Program-made: the position numbers and the translations under genes
Assembly (NCBI RefSeq): GCF_018760365.1
Contig: NZ_JAHIAB010000014.1
Coordinates: 1 to 64,000 of the forward strand
Source: Pseudooceanicola endophyticus
GTDB taxonomy: Bacteria > Pseudomonadota > Alphaproteobacteria > Rhodobacterales > Rhodobacteraceae
Direction of reading: 5' to 3'
DNA: 64,000 nt
Notes under the pieces: model-generated
What the model saw: the letters and a program-made list of their open reading frames with translations, nothing else
Database searches by the model: none
Told to the model about the DNA's origin: nothing
Shown here: piece by piece, positions 49,628-58,388 of the stretch
Position numbering within the stretch: the first letter of the stretch is position 1
Layout of the letters: each line of letters opens with the position of its first letter

Positions 49628-51106
49628 ATGACACAAGACAGCCGAACCACAGACGTCCTTGTTCTTGGCGCCGGCGCCGGTGGCCTTGCCGCCGCCCTGA
49701 CGCTTGCCATTGCCGGCAAGAAGGTCCTCGTCCTCGAGAAGACCCCCGTCACCGGGGGCCGTGCCAACTACGCCGAAGGCGTCTTCGGGGTCGAGACCGA
49801 GATGCAGCGCGAGAACTGGGTGAACCTCAAGCGCGATGAAACCTACCGCGAGGAAATGACCGAGACCCGCTGGTCCGCCAATGCCCCGCTGGTGCGCCGC
49901 TTCCACAACAAGTCCGCCGAAACCATCGACTGGCTGCAACAGCAGGGCGTCGAGTTCGAGGGCCCCGAGACCATCGAATGGACCGCCAACCGCACCTGGC
50001 ACATCGCCAAGGGCCATGGCCGGCAGCTCTGCAAGACGCTGTTCGAGCGGCTGGAGACCTATCCCAACGCCGAACTGATCCGCAACATCTCTGCCAAGGA
50101 GCTGCTGACGGATGCGGCAGGCCGCGTCACCGGCGCCAAGGCCTACACCGCCGAGGGGGATGAGCTGGTCGTGACCGCCACCGACGGCGTGATCGTCGCC
50201 ACCGGCGGCTTTGCCAACAACCCCGAGATGATGGCGAAATACACCGAGGCCCCCGATCCGGTGCAATATGCCCCCATCGGTTCCGAAGGCGACGGCATCA
50301 CCATGGTGCACGGGCTGGGCGCGGATCTGGACTCCATCGGGGCAACGATGCTGCTGCCCGCGCTTGACCAGCACGTTAAAAAGATGGGCTGGGAGCAGAT
50401 GAACCTCTGCATCCTGGGCTGGCAGCCGCGCGCGATCTGGGTCGACCTGGCCGGGGAACGCTTCACCGCCGAGGACGTGGCCGTCGACTTCATCCATGCC
50501 GGCAACGCCGTGCACCGGGTCAAGCATTCCTGGACCATCATGGACGCCGCACAGCGCGACTACCTGATGAGCAAGGGTCTGGATGTCGGCCTGGGTGTGC
50601 TGGTCCCCGCCACCACCAAGGTTGCCGATTTCGACAAGTTCGTCGATTACGGCCTGGCCAATTGCGAAGGCGCCGTGGTCGTGGCCGAGGGGCTTGAAGA
50701 TCTGGCGAAACAGACCGGCCTGCCGCTGGAGACGCTGAAGCAGACGCTGACCACCTACAATTCCGACGTGGAGCACAACAAGGACAGTGGCTTTGCCAAG
50801 GATGAACGCTACCTGACCAAGCTGGACACCACGGGCAAGTTCTACGCCTTCCGGATGACCTACGGCATCCTGACCACGGTGGGCGGCATCCGGGTGAACA
50901 AGTACCTTCAGCCGGTGCGCCCCGACGCCAGCGTGATCCCCGGCGTCTATGTGATCGGCAATGATGCCGGCGGCATCTCGGCCCGCGACAGCTACACGCT
51001 GGGGGCGGCCTCCGGGACCAGCTTCGGCTTTGCCGTCAACGGTGGCCGGATGGCGGCCCAGCAGATCCTGGGCGAGGTCGAAGCCCCCGCCGTCGCCGCG
51101 GAATAA
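49628..51106 (+). CDS. Fumarate reductase/succinate dehydrogenase-type flavoprotein
   Basis: This 492-aa FAD protein has a dinucleotide-binding motif GAGAGGLAAALTLAIAGKKV (about 14-33), then GGRANYAEG, a GVIVATGGFANNPEMM block and a C-terminal GVYVIGNDAGGISARDSYTLGAASG segment. It is like soluble fumarate/urocanate reductases and ketosteroid-dehydrogenase relatives. There is no heme domain or signal peptide, so a cytoplasmic reductase needing an external electron donor is expected. The substrate is unknown. An FNR-like box precedes it and a strong intrinsic terminator follows. It faces the hydrogenase operon. Confidence 0.8.
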   Translation: MTQDSRTTDVLVLGAGAGGLAAALTLAIAGKKVLVLEKTPVTGGRANYAEGVFGVETEMQRENWVNLKRDETYREEMTETRWSANAPLVRRFHNKSAETIDWLQQQGVEFEGPETIEWTANRTWHIAKGHGRQLCKTLFERLETYPNAELIRNISAKELLTDAAGRVTGAKAYTAEGDELVVTATDGVIVATGGFANNPEMMAKYTEAPDPVQYAPIGSEGDGITMVHGLGADLDSIGATMLLPALDQHVKKMGWEQMNLCILGWQPRAIWVDLAGERFTAEDVAVDFIHAGNAVHRVKHSWTIMDAAQRDYLMSKGLDVGLGVLVPATTKVADFDKFVDYGLANCEGAVVVAEGLEDLAKQTGLPLETLKQTLTTYNSDVEHNKDSGFAKDERYLTKLDTTGKFYAFRMTYGILTTVGGIRVNKYLQPVRPDASVIPGVYVIGNDAGGISARDSYTLGAASGTSFGFAVNGGRMAAQQILGEVEAPAVAAE

Positions 51107-51118
51107 GCCCAAAGGAAA

Positions 51119-51152
51119 GCCCCCCGCCGGGATCTTCGGCGGGGGGCTTTTT
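51119..51152 (+). terminator. Strong intrinsic terminator
   Basis: GCCCCCCGCCG (51119-51129) and CGGCGGGGGGC (51137-51147) form a perfect 11-bp stem followed by TTTTT (51148-51152). It ends the flavoprotein transcript. It can also act for the convergent hydrogenase operon, whose last stop is at 51175, since AAAGGAAA lies on the other side. Confidence 0.9.
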
Positions 51153-51174
51153 CATGTCCGCTCCGAAAGGCCGC

Positions 51175-52911
51175 TCAGGCGATCTTCACCGAGACGATCT
51201 CTTCTCCGCCGCCGCCCAGCACATGCGCCGCGCAGGCCATGCAGGGATCGAAACTGTGGATGGTGCGCAACAGCTCCAGCGGCTGATCGGGGATCGCCAG
51301 GGTGTGATCGTCCAGCAGCGCCGCCTCGTAGGGGCCGGGCTGGCCCATCGGGTCGACCGGCCCGGCATTCCAGGTGGTCGGCACCACGGCCTGGTAATTG
51401 GTGATCTTGCCGTCCTCGAAGGTGATCCAGTGCGCCAGCGATCCGCGCGGCGCCTCCACATAGCCCACGCCCTGCGCCTTCTTCGGCCATTTCGAGGGGT
51501 TCCAGGCGCTGCCGTCGAAGGTCTTGAGATCCCCTTTCGCGATATTGGCCATCAGGCGATCCTGCCAGACCTGCATCCGCTCGCACATGATCTGCGCCTC
51601 GATGCCACGCGCCAGGATCCGGCCCATGGTGGAATAGACCGCCTCGAAGGGCAGGCCCAGCCGGCCAAGGATCTGGTCGGTCAGCTGGCCCGAGCGCGCC
51701 TCGCCCGCCGCGCGCATCACCACGAGACGCGCCAGCGGCCCGACTTCGATCGGGTGTTCGCGCCAGCGCGGCGATTTCAGCCAGGAATAGCCCCCCGCCT
51801 TCGAGAGATTTGCAAAGGGCGGCTGCGGCCCGTCATAGGCCAGCGTCGTCTCGCCCGCGTAGGGATGCAGGCCCTGATCCTTGCCGCCTTCGTAGCTGTA
51901 CCAGGCATTCGAGATGAATTCGCGGATCTGGTCCTGATCGCCCAGGTCGATGGGCCGGACCGAGGTCAGGTCGCGGTTCAGCACCACGCCACGCGGCACA
52001 CCGAAGCCGTTGTCCACCGTGCCGCCGAAATCGCCATAGGCCAGGAAGTTGCGCACCCCCTCGCCCCGGGTGAACCAGTCGGAATAGGCGCCCGCGATCA
52101 GCTCCAGGTCCGGCAGGTAAACGCGCGAGACGAAGGTATTCATCTGGGTGATCAGCGCCTGCACCTTCTGCAGCATGGTCAGGTTCACCGCCGTACCGTC
52201 GCCGCCGCCGGGCAGATCGCCCTCGCCCGCCGCAATGGCGCAGGGCACGCCGCCGACGACAAGGTTCGGATGCGGGTCCTTGCCGCCGAAGATCGCCATG
52301 ATCTTGCCGACATCGCGCTGCCATTTCAGCCCGTCGAGGTAATGCGACAGGACGATCAGGTTCACCTCCGGCGACAGCCGGTAACCCGGGTGATCCCAGA
52401 ACCCGCCCCGGAAGATGCCCAGCTGGCCCGAGTCCACCAGCGTCTTCAGCTGCGCCTGCACGGCGGTGAAATGGGACAGAGAGCTTTCGGGATAATCCTG
52501 CGCCGCCGCGATCCGCGCGGCCTCCGCCGGGTCGGCCTTCAGCGCCGAAACCGGGTTCACCCAGTCCATCGCCTGAAGGTGATAGAAATGCATGACGTGA
52601 TCCTGCACCAGCTGGCAGCCCGCCATCAGGTTGCGGATCAACTGGGCATTCTCGGGGATTTCGATCTTCAGCGCATCCTCGACCGCACGCACCGAGGCCA
52701 GGCCATGCACCAGCGTGCAGACCCCGCAGATCCGCTGCGCGAAGGCCCAGGCGTCACGGGGATCGCGGCCCTTCAGGATGATCTCGATCCCGCGGACCTG
52801 GGTGCCGGAACTGAGTGCCGAGATCACCCTGCCCGTCTCGTCCACGCCCGCCTCGATCCGCAGGTGGCCTTCGATCCGGGTCAGCGGATCGACAACGATG
52901 GTCTTGCTCAT
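51175..52911 (-). CDS. hynL: [NiFe] hydrogenase large subunit, Isp-type
   Basis: This 578-aa catalytic subunit carries the NiFe(CN)2CO site. The N-terminal L1 motif is RICGVCTLVHG with Cys62 and Cys65; the C-terminal L2 motif is DPCMACAAH with Cys557 and Cys560. His563 is followed by a 15-residue tail that the maturation protease would remove. The gene is last in hynS-isp1-isp2-hynL and overlaps isp2 by four bases. This gene order, with structural subunits split by two electron-transfer genes, is known from Thiocapsa roseopersicina HynSL. It oxidises or evolves H2; the small subunit's Tat signal places it outside the cytoplasmic membrane. Confidence 0.92.
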   Translation of the reverse strand: MSKTIVVDPLTRIEGHLRIEAGVDETGRVISALSSGTQVRGIEIILKGRDPRDAWAFAQRICGVCTLVHGLASVRAVEDALKIEIPENAQLIRNLMAGCQLVQDHVMHFYHLQAMDWVNPVSALKADPAEAARIAAAQDYPESSLSHFTAVQAQLKTLVDSGQLGIFRGGFWDHPGYRLSPEVNLIVLSHYLDGLKWQRDVGKIMAIFGGKDPHPNLVVGGVPCAIAAGEGDLPGGGDGTAVNLTMLQKVQALITQMNTFVSRVYLPDLELIAGAYSDWFTRGEGVRNFLAYGDFGGTVDNGFGVPRGVVLNRDLTSVRPIDLGDQDQIREFISNAWYSYEGGKDQGLHPYAGETTLAYDGPQPPFANLSKAGGYSWLKSPRWREHPIEVGPLARLVVMRAAGEARSGQLTDQILGRLGLPFEAVYSTMGRILARGIEAQIMCERMQVWQDRLMANIAKGDLKTFDGSAWNPSKWPKKAQGVGYVEAPRGSLAHWITFEDGKITNYQAVVPTTWNAGPVDPMGQPGPYEAALLDDHTLAIPDQPLELLRTIHSFDPCMACAAHVLGGGGEEIVSVKIA

Positions 52912-54272
52912 GAGGTCTTCTCTTTCTCGTCCAGCTGCTCGGCCACGAGGTCCAGCAGGCTGCCGACGCCGGTTTCGGCCCCGGCATCCTTGAAGCCGTG
53001 TTCAAAGGTCTGACGGCAGCCGGTGCAGGTCACATAGACCGTGTCGGCGCCGGTTTCCGCGACCTGGCGTTTCTTGATGTCGAAGGCGTGGTTGCGCAGG
53101 GTCTTCGCCCGCCCGATCAGCGCGACACCGCCGCCGCCGCCGCAACACCAGCTGTCGGGGCCATGATCGGCCAGCTCGTGCAGATCAAGGCCCAGGGCCT
53201 GCATGATCCGGCGCGGCGCATCCGAACGTCCGCTGCGCCGCGACACCTGGCAGGGATCATGGAACGTGACGCCATGGCCCTGCCCGTCCTTCGGCACCGG
53301 GCGCAGGTGCAACTGGCCCGCCTCCAGCGCCTCGGCCAGATATTCCGACATGTGCAGCACCCGGAACGGCAGCGCATGGCCCACGGTATTGGCGGCCTCC
53401 CACCGCATCTCGGTGTAGGAATGGCCGCATTCGGGCATGATCAGCACCTGCGCGCCGCAATCCGTCGCCGCCGCGACGATGGCCTCGGTGACGATCTTCT
53501 GGCCTTCCCGGTCCCCCGCGGTCAGCGAGACGTTGTCGGCATCGAAACCCTTGGTCATGAAGCTCCAGCGGACGCCGATATGGTTCAGCACCTTCGCGGT
53601 CGCGGCGATGGAATCGGGATACATCTTGAGGTCGATGGACGAGACCGCCGGGACCACCTCGGCCCGGGGTTCGTCCACATGCATCTCGACCCCGTGCTTT
53701 TCGCCGATCTCCAGCAGGCTGTCGCGCATCGCGTTGGGGGCGATGCCGAAGGGGCTGCCGGTCTCGCGCTCCTTGCCGGCCAGCGCGCCCAGATAGTCGG
53801 GCGGGACGAGCCCGGCGTCGAACATGCCGTGGCGGGCCTTTTCCACCAGATCGGCAATGTCGATCCCCGCCGGGCAGACCATGGTGCAGCGCCCGCACAT
53901 GTTGCAGCTGTCATAAAGCAGCTCCTGCCAGTGTTCGAGCTGCCCGAGGGAAACGCTGGGCGTCAGTCCGAACATCCGGAACAGCGGCGCAAAGGGGCCC
54001 ATCTGGCGGTTGTAGGCCTGCTTGAAGGGCTCGATCTTCCAGATCGGCGTGTATTTCGGATCGCCGGTCTCGACGTAGAACTGGCAGGCCTCGGCGCATT
54101 GGCCACAATGCAGGCAGGCTTCCATCCAGGTGGCGGCCTCGGGGCCGAAATCGGTGATGAAGCCGCGCATGGCGGCATCCAGACGGGTCTGGTCCTCCTG
54201 GCTGCGGCTTTCGGCGATGCGCCGGGTCGCGGGGGCGATCTTCGGCGCGCGGGACGGGGGCATCGGGCTCAT
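52908..54272 (-). CDS. isp2: Isp2-type iron-sulfur protein (HdrCD-like)
   Basis: This 454-aa protein is like heterodisulfide-reductase subunits. Residues 50-140 hold two [4Fe-4S] motifs (CLHCGQCAEAC and CNMCGRCTMVCP). The C-terminal region has a CCG domain, HDPCQVS...WCCGGGGG...CTGC, the cysteine-rich motif that binds a non-cubane cluster in HdrB/D; the first CCG copy is degenerate. It should pass electrons between the hydrogenase and the cytochrome-b-like Isp1, toward quinone or a disulfide-type partner. It overlaps both neighbours by four bases. Confidence 0.85.
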   Translation of the reverse strand: MSPMPPSRAPKIAPATRRIAESRSQEDQTRLDAAMRGFITDFGPEAATWMEACLHCGQCAEACQFYVETGDPKYTPIWKIEPFKQAYNRQMGPFAPLFRMFGLTPSVSLGQLEHWQELLYDSCNMCGRCTMVCPAGIDIADLVEKARHGMFDAGLVPPDYLGALAGKERETGSPFGIAPNAMRDSLLEIGEKHGVEMHVDEPRAEVVPAVSSIDLKMYPDSIAATAKVLNHIGVRWSFMTKGFDADNVSLTAGDREGQKIVTEAIVAAATDCGAQVLIMPECGHSYTEMRWEAANTVGHALPFRVLHMSEYLAEALEAGQLHLRPVPKDGQGHGVTFHDPCQVSRRSGRSDAPRRIMQALGLDLHELADHGPDSWCCGGGGGVALIGRAKTLRNHAFDIKKRQVAETGADTVYVTCTGCRQTFEHGFKDAGAETGVGSLLDLVAEQLDEKEKTS

Positions 54273-54928
54273 TGCAGGGCTCCTTTCCTGGCCTGCCGGG
54301 CGCCAAGCGCGGCGCGTCCGGCAAAGACGAAGACCACATGGGCCAGCTTGCCGAAGGGCAGCCAGATCATCAGCGCCTCGACCGACAGGATGTGCCAGGT
54401 CAGCAGGGTTTCGTAGGGCAGCAGGGTTTCCTCGGCCAGCAGGATGCCGGTCAGCACCGGGATCAGGGTCAGCAGGATCGACAGGTAGTCATCGACGTTG
54501 GACAGCAGCCGCAGCACCGGATGGGTCAGCCGCCGCAGGATCACCAGCAGCAGCGACACCAGCGTCACGCCGCTGGCGATGGCCACGATCCCCTTCGGCA
54601 GCGCCGGCCAGTCCAGCCCGGTGGCCTGGGTGACCAGCAGGATATGCGGCGCGCCCCCCAGCAGGATGACCGCCAGACCGATATGCATCGCATAGCCGAT
54701 GGTCACCGTCACCATGGTTCGCCCCAGGAAACTGCGGCGCGGGAAGCTGCGGGAGACCACCTGCCAGAGCGCCCCGGAGACCCGCCCCTTCGCATTGGGC
54801 CCCGATGCCGCCAGATCGCGGCGGAACGGCAGCAGCGCCACCCCGGTCAGCCGCCAGACCAGCCCGCAGACCATGATCAGCGTCGCGGCATACAGCGCGG
54901 GCCCGCGTGCGAAATCCAGAAGAGTCAT
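54269..54928 (-). CDS. isp1: Isp1-type cytochrome b-like membrane subunit
   Basis: This 219-aa membrane protein has five hydrophobic helices and resembles the gamma subunit of respiratory nitrate reductase (NarI-like), the Isp1 class. Candidate heme-ligand histidines are in YAMHIGL, RRLTHPVL, LTWHILS and GKLAHVV, positioned in helices. It would anchor the complex and connect it to the quinone pool. The start at 54928 follows AGGAGG; an ATG eight codons upstream is inside hynS. Overlap with hynS is ATGA. Confidence 0.85.
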   Translation of the reverse strand: MTLLDFARGPALYAATLIMVCGLVWRLTGVALLPFRRDLAASGPNAKGRVSGALWQVVSRSFPRRSFLGRTMVTVTIGYAMHIGLAVILLGGAPHILLVTQATGLDWPALPKGIVAIASGVTLVSLLLVILRRLTHPVLRLLSNVDDYLSILLTLIPVLTGILLAEETLLPYETLLTWHILSVEALMIWLPFGKLAHVVFVFAGRAALGARQARKGALQ

Positions 54929-56016
54929 GCCTCGTCCTCCTGCGCCTTCCATTCCTGCGCCAGCTGCCGCTCGACCGAGGCGCGGGCGCGCCGCGCCGCA
55001 AAGGCCGCCGCGCCGCCGATGGCGACACCGCCCGCCGCCGCCCCCGCAACCGCCCCCCAGGGTGGCCCCTCGCCCCCAGAAAGCGAGGTATAGAAGCTGC
55101 CCTTGTCCCAGAAATCGGGCTCAGAGCAGCCAAGGCAGCCGTGCCCCGACTGGATCGGGAAAGAGGTTCCGCCGTTCCATTTCAGGCTGGCGCAGGCGTT
55201 GTGCGTGGTCGGTCCCTTGCAGCCCAGCTCGAACAGGCACCAGCCTTGGCGCGCGCCCGCGTCATCGAAGCTTTTTGCGAACTTGCCCTGATCGTAATAG
55301 GGCCGCCGGTAGCATTGATCGTGGATCGTGGTGCCGAAATAGGCCAGCGGTCGGCCCTGCGCGTCCAGATCCGGCAGCTTGCCGAAGGTCAGGAAGTTCA
55401 CCAGAACGCCGGTCAGCACCTCGGGGATCGGCGGGCAGCCGGGGATGTTGACCACCGGCTTGCCGCCCACCAGCGCGCCGATGCCCGCAGCGCCCGTGGG
55501 GTTGGGCGCGGCCTTGGGGATGCCGCCATAGGCCGCGCAGGTGCCGATCGCCAGCACCGCCGCCGCGCCCTCGGCCAGCTCCGAAAGGATCGCCATGGGG
55601 CTGCGCCCGCCGATCATCGAATAGACCCCGTTGTCGGCCACCGGGACCGAACCGTCGACCGCCAGAAGGTAATTGCCGCGGTTCTCCTGCGCGACGGCCT
55701 TCAGCACGTCTTCGGCGGCGGTGCCGGCGGCGGCCATCAGCGTCTCCTGATAGTCGAGCGAGACGAAATCGAAGATCAGCCGCTCGATCCCCGGCGCCTC
55801 GGAGCGCGTCAGCGCCTCGAGGCAGCCGGTACAGTCCTGGAACGACAGCCAGATCAGCGACTGGCGCCGCGCCTTCGACAGTTCCTCGGCGATGGCGGGC
55901 GCGAAAGAGGGGGGCAGCGCCAGGCTGGTCGCGGCGGCGGCGGCGAATTTCAGCAGTGCCCGGCGGCTGATGCCCCGGCGCGACAGCTCCTGTCCCAGGG
56001 TGTCCTTCTGGCTCAT
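54925..56016 (-). CDS. hynS: [NiFe] hydrogenase small subunit, Tat-exported
   Basis: This 363-aa electron-transfer subunit carries a twin-arginine signal (SRRALLKFAAAAATS, residues 17-31). Cysteines for the proximal cluster are in DCTGCLE, GTCAAYGG and PGCPPIPE; the medial/distal ligands are in HDQCYRRPYYDQG, CLFELGCKGP and the GHGCLGCSEPDFWD stretch. A glycine/alanine-rich hydrophobic segment near 320-345 followed by Arg residues may be a C-terminal membrane anchor. It is first of the structural genes and overlaps the HupH-like gene by four bases. The large subunit is expected to be co-exported as a folded complex. Confidence 0.92.
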   Translation of the reverse strand: MSQKDTLGQELSRRGISRRALLKFAAAAATSLALPPSFAPAIAEELSKARRQSLIWLSFQDCTGCLEALTRSEAPGIERLIFDFVSLDYQETLMAAAGTAAEDVLKAVAQENRGNYLLAVDGSVPVADNGVYSMIGGRSPMAILSELAEGAAAVLAIGTCAAYGGIPKAAPNPTGAAGIGALVGGKPVVNIPGCPPIPEVLTGVLVNFLTFGKLPDLDAQGRPLAYFGTTIHDQCYRRPYYDQGKFAKSFDDAGARQGWCLFELGCKGPTTHNACASLKWNGGTSFPIQSGHGCLGCSEPDFWDKGSFYTSLSGGEGPPWGAVAGAAAGGVAIGGAAAFAARRARASVERQLAQEWKAQEDEA

Positions 56017-56390
56017 GTCTCTGCCTTTCCAGCGTCTTCCCCCGAGAGCACCCCGAGGCTTGCGCCTATGTCGGGGGCCGCCGCCGGAACGATTTCCGGC
56101 ACGGCGGCCACTTCCAGCAGGCGGGCCACCAGATGCCCCGCCCGGTCATGATGTTCGACCCACCAGACGCCGGAAAGCCGCGTTTCCTCGATGCGGCTCG
56201 GCCCCTCGGCCTCCAGTGTGATCACAATTTCTCCCTGCCCCAGAAGGGCGCGTAGCGCCTCTGTCTGGGCGGGCGCCATGGGCAGGCGCAGCAGGTCGAT
56301 CTGTCCGCTCTCTCCGCTCTCCAGAAGCTGTGCCAGCAGCATCCGCAACTCGGCCAGCAGGGCCTGCAGGAAGGGATCGTCACTTTGCAT
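56013..56390 (-). CDS. HupH/HyaF C-terminal-domain protein
   Basis: This 125-aa protein matches only the C-terminal part of HupH/HyaF hydrogenase-assembly proteins (ALRALLGQGEIVITLE, then ARIEET-like SRIEETRLSGVWWVEH). Full-length HupH proteins are about twice as long. They help deliver or check the small-subunit iron-sulfur clusters. Here the short form sits between the protease and hynS genes, overlapping both, and is probably a dedicated small-subunit assembly factor. The start at 56390 has a weak ribosome binding site and relies on coupling. Confidence 0.7.
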   Translation of the reverse strand: MQSDDPFLQALLAELRMLLAQLLESGESGQIDLLRLPMAPAQTEALRALLGQGEIVITLEAEGPSRIEETRLSGVWWVEHHDRAGHLVARLLEVAAVPEIVPAAAPDIGASLGVLSGEDAGKAET

Positions 56391-56889
56391 CGGACCAGCC
56401 CCGACTGATTTGCAAAACCATCTCGCAGGCGCGCGGCAGCGCTGCGGCCACGACCGGGCTGAGCGTTTCGCCCCAGTCCAGCACCGCCGGCTGGATCGCC
56501 ACGATGGCCAGATGCGGCGGCAGGCGCCCTTCCAGCCGCACGAGGCCCAGCAGATCCAGCAACCCCGCCTCATGGGCCGAGCTGCGCCCGCCGGTGGCGA
56601 AGCGCGCGGTCAGATCCTCCAGGCTCAGTTGCCGGACGGTGCCGGGCGCGGCGCCCAGATCGGCGGCATCGACGCAGATGCAGGCGGCGGATCTGGCCAG
56701 CGTATCGGCCAGACGAAACCCCATGGTGCCGCCGTCGATGGCGCGCAGCCCGGGGGCGCGTTGGGCCAGAAGCGCCTCGGCCACCCGCACGCCGATGCCG
56801 TCATCGCCCAGAAGCGTGTTGCCCAGCCCCAGAACAGTGGTGATCCCGGCCCCGCCAGCCGCGTGCAAGCCTGTCGCCCAGCTCGTCAT
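56380..56889 (-). CDS. Hydrogenase maturation endopeptidase (HupD/HyaD family)
   Basis: This 169-aa nickel-dependent-recognition protease is predicted to remove the 15-residue C-terminal tail of the large subunit after nickel insertion. Signature elements are VLGLGNTLLGDDGIGVRVAEAL (Asp/Glu region near residues 19-40), DGGTMGF, and DAADLGAAPG with the second metal-binding Asp. It is first in the operon that continues through the HupH-like gene to hynL. The order with the protease first is unusual compared with hup operons, where it follows the structural genes. Confidence 0.85.
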   Translation of the reverse strand: MTSWATGLHAAGGAGITTVLGLGNTLLGDDGIGVRVAEALLAQRAPGLRAIDGGTMGFRLADTLARSAACICVDAADLGAAPGTVRQLSLEDLTARFATGGRSSAHEAGLLDLLGLVRLEGRLPPHLAIVAIQPAVLDWGETLSPVVAAALPRACEMVLQISRGWSDAK

Positions 56890-57191
56890 GACAATGTCGT
56901 CCGTGCAGTTCCCTCGCTTCAGGATCCGTCCGATCGCGCCGCATTTGCAATTTGCAATGTCGTGATCGCTATCGGCTAAGTTGCATAAATCAATGCATTT
57001 TCAAGTGCATGACCTGAAGCGGGATCAGCATTTGCCCATTCCACCGGCAACACAAGTCAAAACACCGGGAAATCCCGGGCCCTCCCCGCGACGCGCTGCC
57101 GCACGGGCCCGGCCTGCCCCTGCGACGGCCTTGCCAGATGGCCCCCCCTGCGTCAGCCTGAACGGGCCCGGACATCTTCAGGAGGTTTCCG
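56890..57191. promoter_or_regulatory. Divergent hydrogenase/hypC promoter region
   Basis: This 302-base region should hold the promoters of the hydrogenase operon (minus) and hypC (plus). Visible structure: a tandem ATTTGCA repeat (56943-56956), CAATGTCGT twice (in ACAATGTCGTCC near 56891 and GCAATGTCGTG near 56954), and a palindrome TGCAT-N6-ATGCA (56982-56997) with a third TGCAT at 57006-57010. No clear sigma-54 or FNR site was seen. The AGGAGG at 57180-57185 is the hypC ribosome binding site. Confidence 0.45.
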
Positions 57192-57428
57192 ATGTGCATG
57201 ACCCTTCCAATGCAGGTGTGCCGCATTGACGGGCTGACCGCCCTCTGCACCGCCCGCGAGACCGAGCGCGAAGTCGGCCTGATCCTGCTGCAGGATGAAG
57301 GCCTGGCGCCCGGCGATCACGTGCTGGTGCACCTGGGCCAGGCGATCCGCAAGGTCTCGGCCGAGGAGGCCGCGACAACCTGGGAACTGCTGGACCAGAT
57401 CCTTGAGGCGGGCACCCTGCCCGCCTGA
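57192..57428 (+). CDS. hypC: HypC/HupF family hydrogenase assembly chaperone
   Basis: This 78-aa protein starts MCMTLPMQV, the HypC signature in which Cys2 (after Met removal) carries the Fe(CN)2CO unit or contacts the large subunit. The C-terminal GDHVLVHLGQAIRKVSAEEA stretch completes the OB-like fold. It delivers the iron centre from HypD to the hydrogenase large subunit. RBS AGGAGG. The other hyp genes (A, B, D, E, F) are not in this window, so this may be a hydrogenase-specific HypC/HupF copy. Confidence 0.85.
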   Translation: MCMTLPMQVCRIDGLTALCTARETEREVGLILLQDEGLAPGDHVLVHLGQAIRKVSAEEAATTWELLDQILEAGTLPA

Positions 57429-57430
57429 CC

Positions 57431-58243
57431 CTAGGCCAGCGGCGCCTCGATCAGCGGACCGCGCCGCTGCGTGCCCGAGGTCAGCATCTCGCGCACCTCT
57501 TCGGGCAGCTCGGGGCTGTCGGGGGCATAGAGCGCGCTGCGGCGCATCTCGGGCAATGGCGCGATGTTCTCTCCGAGGTATTCGAAGACGATCTCGGTCG
57601 CGGCGGGGGGACGCGGGGCGCGCGCCGCCACGCCTGAAACCACGCCGGTCAGGTGACGGATGCGGTTGTTGTAGCTGGGATAGAGGATGATCTGCATCAC
57701 CTCGTTGCGGGTCAGCATCTCCATCACCGTCATGAAGATCCGGTCGCCCAGCACGAAACAGGCGCCGTGATACTTGCAGGTGAACTTGCGCCGCCCCGGG
57801 CGCCCGACGCTCTCGATGATCTTCACGTTCATGCCGAAGGACGTTTCGTAGATCCGGCCAAGCGCCAGCAGGATCTGCCCGGGATGGGACATCGAGTTGT
57901 AATAGACCCGATAGTAGCCGGTATAGGCCATCAGGCTGCGCTGCGATTCCAGCCGGATGTCATGGGCCAGCGCCGAGACGACATCACGTTCCACCGTCGC
58001 CCCCATCCGCCCGGGACGCAGGCGCACCAGATCGGCGAACTGGCCATGGGGCAGCAGCAGCTCTCCCTCCTCGACGCCGAAGAAGTCGCACATCCGCTGC
58101 ATCAGCCGCAGCGAGGGGAAGGTATCGCCGTTCAGGTAACGGTTGAACTGGGAGCGGTTCACCCCCAGTTGCCGGCACACCTCGGCGATCGATTTATGAT
58201 AGCTGCACAGCAGCCTGAGATTGCGGGGCAAGTCCTGCGACAT
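57431..58243 (-). CDS. Helix-turn-helix (XRE-like) transcriptional regulator
   Basis: This 270-aa protein has an N-terminal HTH (about 5-60: IAEVCRQLGVNRSQFNRYLNGDTFPS, then MCDFFGVEEGELL) and a 200-residue C-terminal domain with SMSHPGQILLALGRIYETSFG and KYHGACFVLGDRIFM segments that I cannot assign. The ATG at 58243 follows AAGGA; the frame is open a further 83 codons upstream without similarity. It is convergent with hypC, only two bases apart, and divergent from the AGCS symporter, the likelier target. Confidence 0.75.
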   Translation of the reverse strand: MSQDLPRNLRLLCSYHKSIAEVCRQLGVNRSQFNRYLNGDTFPSLRLMQRMCDFFGVEEGELLLPHGQFADLVRLRPGRMGATVERDVVSALAHDIRLESQRSLMAYTGYYRVYYNSMSHPGQILLALGRIYETSFGMNVKIIESVGRPGRRKFTCKYHGACFVLGDRIFMTVMEMLTRNEVMQIILYPSYNNRIRHLTGVVSGVAARAPRPPAATEIVFEYLGENIAPLPEMRRSALYAPDSPELPEEVREMLTSGTQRRGPLIEAPLA

Positions 58244-58388
58244 TCGCCCATCCTTCGCTAGTTGATGCTTTTCCGTATCAAGGAGCGACAGGGGGGTGCA
58301 AGCTAGTGAAATGGCATTCCCGACGGCGCTGCCTAGTGTGCGCCGAAATCGCGCCCGGGGCCCGGGCCGCGCAGACCCTGGAGGACGC

